The notes beneath the pieces are model-generated. The model saw only the letters and a program-made list of their open reading frames with translations. It searched no databases and was not told the DNA's origin. This document shows positions 57,637 through 64,000 of a stretch of 64,000 nucleotides of DNA, piece after piece. This DNA is from Chamaecyparis obtusa. Lineage: Eukaryota; Streptophyta; Pinopsida; Cupressales; Cupressaceae. A program made the position numbers and the translations under genes. How positions within the stretch are numbered: the first letter of the stretch is position 1; every line of letters starts with the position of its first letter. The stretch spans positions 434,001-498,000 of the forward strand of contig BSBK01001157.1 in assembly GCA_027943335.1 (NCBI GenBank), read 5' to 3'.

Positions 57637-57960
57637 GTGGTGTCTATGTTTTTGGCATCCATGATTGATGTGGGGGAAACAAAGGATACGACAAAGAAGA
57701 TTTACAAGAAGTTGACAAAAGACAATCTTTTGGGAGAGTTGGATGATGTGTTAGAGAGCATCGATGAGAATTTGGGATCGCTTTCCCAAAAGATTTGTGT
57801 GGTTCGAAGGTGCGATTGTGAGGTGGAAAAATACCCTACCATATACTACTTTGACAGGTCAATCATCCCACATAGACCAAAAATTGTAGGTCGCAAGATG
57901 CCTTTTATGAAGTTGATGCTGGGGCTGGAAGAAGAAGAGTGGGACAGGTGGTTACAATGA
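57637..57960 (+). CDS. Unidentified 107-codon ORF, probably a decayed gene fragment
   Basis: Starts with a non-ATG codon context inside a longer open stretch and ends at 57958 TGA. The product is acidic, with alternating Leu and Glu/Asp and no repeats (NLLGELDDVLESIDENLGS, then CVVRRCDCEVEKYPTIYYFD and LMLGLEEEEWDRWLQ). That makes it look like real protein and not chance reading. I do not recognise a family. Upstream open pieces in other frames suggest a frameshifted larger gene, maybe from an unfamiliar transposon. There are no introns or promoters I can point to. Confidence 0.3.
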   Translation: MVSMFLASMIDVGETKDTTKKIYKKLTKDNLLGELDDVLESIDENLGSLSQKICVVRRCDCEVEKYPTIYYFDRSIIPHRPKIVGRKMPFMKLMLGLEEEEWDRWLQ

Positions 57961-59000
57961 TATATCCAAGGAGGTCTAACGAGCTTTTATAGAGAGGGCT
58001 TAGATGCAGAGATGGACAACAAAGATGACATGAGGACTAGATGATAGAGTGACAAACACACAATATTTGATAAGGACTCTTTGGGGTCATCTAAGGCACT
58101 ACATAATTATGTAGATTGTGGTCAAGGGTGAAAATACATGCCTTGACTCCTCCCCAACAAGTAACAAAATAAGTGATTTATTTGTTTATTGTTTGATGTG
58201 TAATGGGATTAGAAGAATTATGCTATAGTTTTTATGGCAATCCTCTATTTTGTGTCATAGGATTTGATAAATATATGGGGTATAGGGTTGTAGAAGCAGA
58301 AACTCCATTTTTTCATGAGTTATATAGTGGAAGTATAAAATGTAGGGATTCAAGGTTGTAGTTACTCCATTTTGTCATTACAACAATACAATGGCATATA
58401 TTGTGATGAAAACAATAGTAGTGGTCGAATGCATAAGGACTTTGGGTAATATGCTCTATATAATTTTTTGAATGTTTGAACATCCCTATTCTATAAAGAC
58501 ATTTTATATTTTGATATTTTATAAAAATTACTTTATTTTGTTTTTAAATAAATCATAAAAACAACAATTTTTTATTTAAAATATTAAATTTTCTAAATAT
58601 AAAAATAATAATTTAAAACATGAAATTTAAGTAATAATCATTTAAAAAATTAAAATTATACTTATAAATGTTAACAAATACTATTAATTTTAAAATAAAT
58701 CTTTTAATTAAAAAATACGCATTTTTTTCAAAATTTGATCACTCCATATGGGAGCGCGCGCCAACGACTCTGAAACTATGGAGATTTTATTTTTCAAAAT
58801 TTAACCTCACTTCATAAGGGAGTCCGCACAACGGCTAGAATCAGACTGTTATACTGTATATTACCATTTTAAAAAGCATGAGTTTAGCTATTGTTTCATG
58901 TTTTCTTTTTCGCTTTTTCATTCTTTTGAATTGATGTCGAAATCGATTTAGTTAGTTAGTTTGTTGCAAGAGGTCGTGGAGAAAGTGATGGGTTTTCCTT
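57961..59000. other. No recognised gene; very AT-rich core
   Basis: Mostly AT-rich sequence, especially 58490-58740. A short GC-rich word GGGAGCGCGCGCC at 58750-58762 stands out. No coding or structural feature is recognised. Confidence 0.45.
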
Positions 59001-59972
59001 GATGCCTCTGTAATATGGGGATTGATAGGATTTTTTTCAAAGTGGTGCGATTGCTCCACAAAGGAAAGCATAACCAGACAACAAAATGATCAGATTGATT
59101 AATCGGGCAATAGGAATGATGACCCCTGCAACAACAGTCAATTACACCAGCTGAATGCTAACGTGATTCTTTCAGCTGGGTTGGATGTAGGATTGGCACT
59201 CAGGATTGATAATTATGTGTGCTTGGGACTGGTGGGGATGACTTTTGGTACCATGCCCCACTGCCAAGGGCATTGTAGTTGAAGGCTGCCCCGCATTTTC
59301 TTGATTGAACAAAATATTCGAACGTGTATATGGTAGAGATTTCATTCGGTTCTTGACATTATTATGGATTATTATCTGTTATTATGAAGTATAAAAGAGT
59401 GTGCTATTAGTATCTGTTTTCTTTGATGCCTCTGTAATATGCAGATTGATAGGAAGGATTTTTTTTATTTGGTGCGATTGCTCCACTTGTGGTTTGGCTG
59501 GTTCATAAAGCATACCCAGACAAAAAATTGATCAGATTGATTAATATGTCAGTGCTAGATCGGGCACCAGGAATGATTCTTTCAATTACACCAGCTGGAT
59601 GCTAACGTGATTCTTTCTTGTATCCACAGATACAAGAAAGATTGGTGGAAAAGGCATAATTATGTGCTTTCAGCTGGGTTGGATGCAAGATTGGCACTCA
59701 TGAGAGTGCTACTATACGTGTGCTTGGGATTAGACAATATTTCCTTGAATTAATAGGGAGAAAATATGTACCATGCTCCAGTGCCAAGGGCATTTCAGAT
59801 GAAGGCTGCCCTGCATTTTCTTGATTAAACAAAATATTCAAACATGTATATGGTAGAGATTTCATTTGGTTCTAGCATGTTGTATCATGATGTTAATATC
59901 AGTGTCTCTTTATTGATTCTTGACATTATTATGGATTATTATGGGTTATTATGAAGCATAAAAGATTGTGTG
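59001..59972 (+). repeat. Tandem duplication, two diverged units of about 410 and 550 bp
   Basis: Unit one (59001 to about 59407) and unit two (59424 to about 59972) share, in order, GATGCCTCTGTAATATG, GGTGCGATTGCTCCAC, ACACCAGCTG.ATGCTAACG, TGCCAAGGGCAT, and TATATGGTAGAGATTTCATT, followed by TTGACATTATTATGGATTATTAT. Unit two has extra inserted sequence. No reading frame crosses either unit. Confidence 0.7.
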
Positions 59973-60675
59973 CCTCTTTCCAGTAGTGAGCAGGCTACAA
60001 AATGAAGGTTTCTTAAAACATACTCAATTTGTTGGTCGTGGAGGCAGGCAATCTCAGAACACTTCTCTATCAGATGTATGGGTTCAATATCACAGTATGA
60101 ATTGACTTCCACTCATTTAATGAAGGTTTCTTAAATATGTACTTTGATTGCTTGAAAATTGCAGATTTTGTAGCTCAGATTTGTTTCTATAGCTATGTGC
60201 CATGTAAACACATTGACAAGCAGTGTTGTATTGTCTATCTGTTTGTGTTTTTTATTCTTAATAAGCATCCTTGTCTACTGCTGTGTATTTAATTACTGTC
60301 ATCTGCTCTTTTTAATTTTACACAGTATTGAAACAATTTTCTTCACTAGCCAACTCAACTCATAGATTATAGAGTATCATTCAAAAAGTTGATGAAAAAA
60401 TTGTTTACAGTCAACTTAACATACAGTCTGGTTAACCAAAAATCTAATTTAGTTTAATCTTTTCTTAATGTTAAGATGGTTTAGATACATTAATGTAACG
60501 TAGTGTCTAAATTTGCCAATGCAACTTCTTACAAGGTGATGTTGAAGTCAAGAATACAGTCGGTAATAAATAAAATGATTACCACACAAATCAGACAGGT
60601 TGTCTTATGAACGAATTTAGAACTTTCAAGGTGAGCCTTTCCTCTATTTATGATAACCCTTTTTAAATACGTTTG

Positions 60676-61125
60676 GGTTTGTTAATACCTAAGAAATATT
60701 TATACTGTGGTAACTACAAGGGAAAGAGATCGTGGGGATTAGCTTCATTCGTACAATGTTACAAAAATGATCACCCTAAATGCACAAAAGAAGATGTCCT
60801 GAATTACATGAAAGGACTGGACAAAGATGTTCTTACTAAATTGATCTACCACTTTCTAATGCATGTAGAGATACCCAAGTGGCCCACTCTGCAGGGCATT
60901 ACAACAACAATGTTACAATGTTACAAAAATGAGCACCCTAAATGCACAAAAGAAGATGTCCCAAATTACATGGAAGGACTGGACAAAGATGTTCTTACTA
61001 AATTGATCTACCACTTTCTAATGCATGTAGAGATACCCAAGTGGCCCACTCTGCAGGGCATTACAACAACAAAGGTCAGTTTATGTGCTTTCAGGATAAT
61101 CGTGATAATCAAATTATATTTGTAG
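60676..61125 (+). CDS. Unidentified open frame with a 54-codon tandem duplication
   Basis: 150 codons are open. The upstream codons have no ATG; the first in-frame ATG is near 60808. Residues form two nearly identical 54-residue units starting CYKNDHPKCTKEDVLNYMKG and continuing LDKDVLTKLIYHFLMHVEIP. The first unit starts at 60754 and the second at 60916. They differ at few bases and at about three residues (D/E, L/P, K/E). The end of the second unit, AAAG then GTCAGT at 61075, resembles a 5' splice site, so this may be an exon that was duplicated. The related copy at 63690 has one unit with frameshifts. I do not recognise the family, and a gene here is not proven. Confidence 0.35.
   Translation, partial: GLLIPKKYLYCGNYKGKRSWGLASFVQCYKNDHPKCTKEDVLNYMKGLDKDVLTKLIYHFLMHVEIPKWPTLQGITTTMLQCYKNEHPKCTKEDVPNYMEGLDKDVLTKLIYHFLMHVEIPKWPTLQGITTTKVSLCAFRIIVIIKLYL
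60754..61074 (+). repeat. 162-bp in-frame direct repeat
   Basis: Two adjacent units of 162 bp (60754-60915 and from 60916), so close in sequence that the duplication is recent compared with the surrounding 1.3-kb duplication. Confidence 0.85.
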
Positions 61126-61199
61126 GAGCAACAAATAGACGTTCCCAAAAAACAACAGAATAGGTAATGTAGATTGTGAATATCTTGTGCAGATTTAGA

Positions 61200-62740
61200 A
61201 TTTAGCTATAACATGTTTATGCTATGGTTAGGGTTTTTGTTTGTACTTCTCACCTAAAACCCTCGTAGTGAATTTAACACTCATGTTATATTAGCATGAG
61301 TATTTCATTTAGATGTTAGAAATCATTATAATCTATTGTGAAAAATGGAACAATAAAAACCATTCTAATGTGACTGTTGTGAAAATCTAAAGAGTGACCA
61401 GCCAAAAATCATTCTGAAGTCCATATATCAGATCAAAAGACTATTCGGTGCTATTTTTAGACCTTGGAAGAACTCGCTTCAGATTACAGACATAGTGTAC
61501 AAAGGAAAATAAATCCTTGAAAAATGCCCCTAGGCATTGATTTTAAAGATTGACTAACTGCTTCCTAGCATTTAGGATCATGCTTTGAATGAAAAGTGAT
61601 AAGTATTTTCCTTGGTTGCTGGCTCAAACCTTCCTTCTTGTGTGCTTCAAAAGGCCTTCGTCTTCACTTGATTGCTGAAGCTTCTCTAAAGTGGAAATGC
61701 ATTTCCCAAATGAAATGTTTCAGATGTTCCTCCCAAACCAACAGTTGTCTTTGAATTTCTTGGATGCTTGCAACTATTATCATATGTGTTGGCAACTATC
61801 TCTTAACTCTCTCCAACTACAATAATTGTTTCCTATCTTTTAGGCCCTGTGAAGATGGTTGAAAAACTGGTTGAAAGTGATTAAATGCCCTAGGAGGGCA
61901 TGAGAGATCATTGGGAGTTAATACTTTGACACTTGTCCTCATAAATTTTGTCATTTTGCACCATAGATTTAGTCCTTATACCAACTGCTCATGAAACTTC
62001 TTAAGACTTCCTCTTTGCAATTGGCATTGTCCTTCTTGCTATACATATTCTATTCAATCTCTCCTTGCCATGATGATGTGACTCTCAATGGTGTACAAAG
62101 TATTTTTTGTGGTTGAATATTTGTTTAAAACTGCTATTGTACCTATTGTTTGCCTTTATTTCTTCACGAGATACACCCTCTCCTTTAGTATTCGTTAAGG
62201 ATAATTGTGGTTGCTCTTCTTTGAATGAGGATTCTTCTTACTTTTCTTATGAATCCACTGTCCTTTTAGTTGATGTCATTTATCTTTATTTCACTACCTT
62301 GGACTGTCTTCAACTCATTCACATCTTATTAAGCATTGTTCTTTCTCAGTTTTTTTCATTACCAAGTGTCCTTGTCTCTTTTGTCTCTGTGAAATCTTTT
62401 GCATTGTCATAAGCTTCTTTTCCCTTGTACACTTTGACATGTGGAGGGAAATCATGTTGATTGTTAGGACTGTCATGTTGTTTTCCTCTTGACAGCAATT
62501 TTATCCCTTAGTGCTCCTTCTAGAAGATATTTTTTGCTTATATGTGTCTACGTTGTTCTTTTGTTGTATTGTGACATTTGTGTGGGACTACTATGCATCT
62601 GATTCTGATATTATAATCACAATTTCTCTATTGCCATCACAATAGGCCTGCAAGATTGTCTTCTACCCCTTGCCATCATTTCTTTGCTAAGCATTGTCAT
62701 CTTCATGGGCTTTGTGATCCTCATACCTATAATAACTGAT
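61200..62740. other. Spacer between the two duplication copies, no recognised gene
   Basis: No gene is supported. The + strand frame at 62107-62412 is hydrophobic, Phe/Ser/Leu-rich and matches no family I know; it looks like pyrimidine-rich sequence read by chance. Confidence 0.45.
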
Positions 62741-62742
62741 GT

Positions 62743-64000
62743 GCATGGTATATAGCAAAGATTTCATTTGGTTCTAGCATGTTGTATCATGATGTTAATT
62801 TCATTGTCTCTTTATTGATTCTTGACATTATTATGGATTATTACGGGTTGTGAAGCATAAAAGATTGTGTGCCTCTTTCCAGTAGTGAACAGGCTGGAGA
62901 ATGAAGGTTTCTTAAAACATACTCTATTTGTTGGTCGTGGAGGCAGACAATCTCAGAACAATTCTGTATTAGATGTAAGATTGTAAGAGTTCAACATCAC
63001 AACATGAATTGACTTCCATCCATTTAATGAAGGTGCCTGTCAGTACACAACAACCTATCTTACTTAAATATGTACATTGATTGCTTAAAAATTGTAGATT
63101 CTGTAGCTCTGATTTCTTTCTATAGCTATGTGCCATGTAAACACATTGGCAAGCAAGTTTGTATGTCTACCTATTTGTGTCTTTGATTCTTAATAAGCAT
63201 CATTGTCTATTGCTTTATATTTAATTACTGTCATCCACACTTTTTAATTTTACACAGTATTGAAACAATCCTCTTCACCAGCCAGCTCATAAATCATGGA
63301 GTATGATTCGAAGTTGATGAAAAATGTTTACTATCAAGATAACATCACTCTGTTTAAGTGGAAATCTAAATTCATGAATCTTTTCTTAAGGTTGAGATGG
63401 TTTAGATACATTAATCTAATGTAGTCTCTAAATTTGCCAATGAAGCTTCTTACAAGGCCATGTTACTAGCAAGAAATGCAGTCGGTAATAAATAAAATGA
63501 TTACTACAAACAATCCCATCAGTCAAACAGGCTGTCTTATGAACGACTTTAGAACTTTCTAGGTGAGCCGTGACTCTCTTTATTTTAACCCTTTTTAAAT
63601 ACATTTGAGTTTGTTAATACCTACGACATATTTTATACTGTGGTAATTTAGCAAGAAGGAGATTGTGGGGGATTGGATTCATTCGTACAATGTTGCATAA
63701 ATAGCACCCTGGATGCACAGAAGATGTCCTGAATTGCATGGAGGGATGGAACTAAGATGCTCTTACTGAATCGATCTACCACTTTCTAAGGTGTGCAGAT
63801 GTACCCAAGTGGCCCACGGTGCAGGGCATTACAACAACACTACCAGAGGTTGGTTTCAGCATAATTTGATTTTGTGAATTTTATGAGCTTTTGAAATCAT
63901 CATGATAATCAAATTATATTTTTAGGAACAATGAATAGCTTTTCCCAAGCACCAATAGAATAGGTAATGCAGATTGTGAATATCTTGTGTATATTTAGAA
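62743..64000 (+). repeat. Segmental duplication, copy 2 (runs off the window)
   Basis: Same-strand copy of 59840-61190. It has a single, frameshifted version of the 54-codon unit at about 63690-63835 and the same closing phrase GATTGTGAATATCTTGTG at the window end. Offset to copy 1 is about 2.8-2.9 kb. Confidence 0.75.

Larger units (their letters stand above)
59840..61190 (+). repeat. Segmental duplication, copy 1
   Basis: About 1.35 kb matching 62743-64000 in the same orientation. Shared landmarks include GATTTCATTTGGTTCTAGC, TTGTTGGTCGTGGAGGCAG, CACAGTATTGAAACAAT, TTAGAACTTTC and GTGGCCCAC, through to GATTGTGAATATCTTGTG near 61163. It holds the in-frame 162-bp duplication. Confidence 0.75.

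Noticed and set aside
62107..62412. 101-codon Phe/Leu/Ser-rich ORF
   Set aside because: Pyrimidine-rich sequence, no start context, no known family.

Overview
The window looks like intergenic DNA from a large, repeat-rich seed-plant nuclear genome. It is AT-rich and made almost entirely of nested plant retrotransposons with LTRs of 1-1.5 kb: Sirevirus-like Ty1/copia elements, Tat-lineage Ty3/gypsy elements with two RNase H domains, and an L1-type LINE. A gymnosperm or another giant-genome plant is my best guess, but nothing here fixes the species. I found no intact host gene, no tRNA or rRNA gene and no prokaryotic feature. Every coding region is a transposon protein, most of them broken.

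Layout. 1-3745: 3' end of a decayed Sirevirus-like copia element (Copia-1, + strand), with repeated polypurine tracts and a 3' LTR. 4785-11834: a structurally complete copia-type element (Copia-2, + strand) with 1.06-kb LTRs, an initiator-Met tRNA primer site, a zinc-knuckle gag, polypurine tracts and a near-matching 5-bp target duplication. It has no recognisable pol. About 3.3 kb of unfamiliar Lys/Glu-rich coding-like sequence lies where pol should be. About 12010-29102: a heavily decayed Tat-lineage gypsy element on the - strand (Gypsy-B). Its pol order is readable. An antisense extra ORF resembling a plant mobile domain lies between integrase and the 3' LTR. It is interrupted by a probable solo LTR (21336-22552) and by an unclassified 1.64-kb insertion (26845-28481).

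32207-52012: a Sirevirus-like copia element on the - strand (Copia-C), split inside its reverse transcriptase by a 15.6-kb Tat-lineage gypsy element on the + strand (Gypsy-A, 35088-50669). Gypsy-A is the youngest large insertion: its two LTRs differ at about 30 sites in 1,488 by eye. Its gag, protease, reverse transcriptase, RNase H, second RNase H and integrase are all readable. It carries several nonsense changes, at least one frameshift in pol and damaged integrase residues. Its long 5' leader holds an unusual cluster of about 14 TGCGCAT-like repeats.

53430-56975: LINE remnants, with an ORF1-like part on the - strand facing away from an ORF2 3' part on the + strand, as a twin-priming 5' inversion would produce. 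57000-64000: no recognised gene. It holds an unidentified ORF at 57637, tandem and segmental duplications between 59001 and the window end, and a 162-bp (54-codon) in-frame duplication at 60754-61074.

Together these elements give a relative chronology. Copia-C, Gypsy-B and Copia-1 are old. Copia-2 is intermediate, with its LTRs about 9% different over the part compared. Gypsy-A is youngest and sits inside Copia-C. Coordinates of LTR ends and target duplications were read by eye. Family assignments rest on visible motifs and on comparison between copies inside the window.
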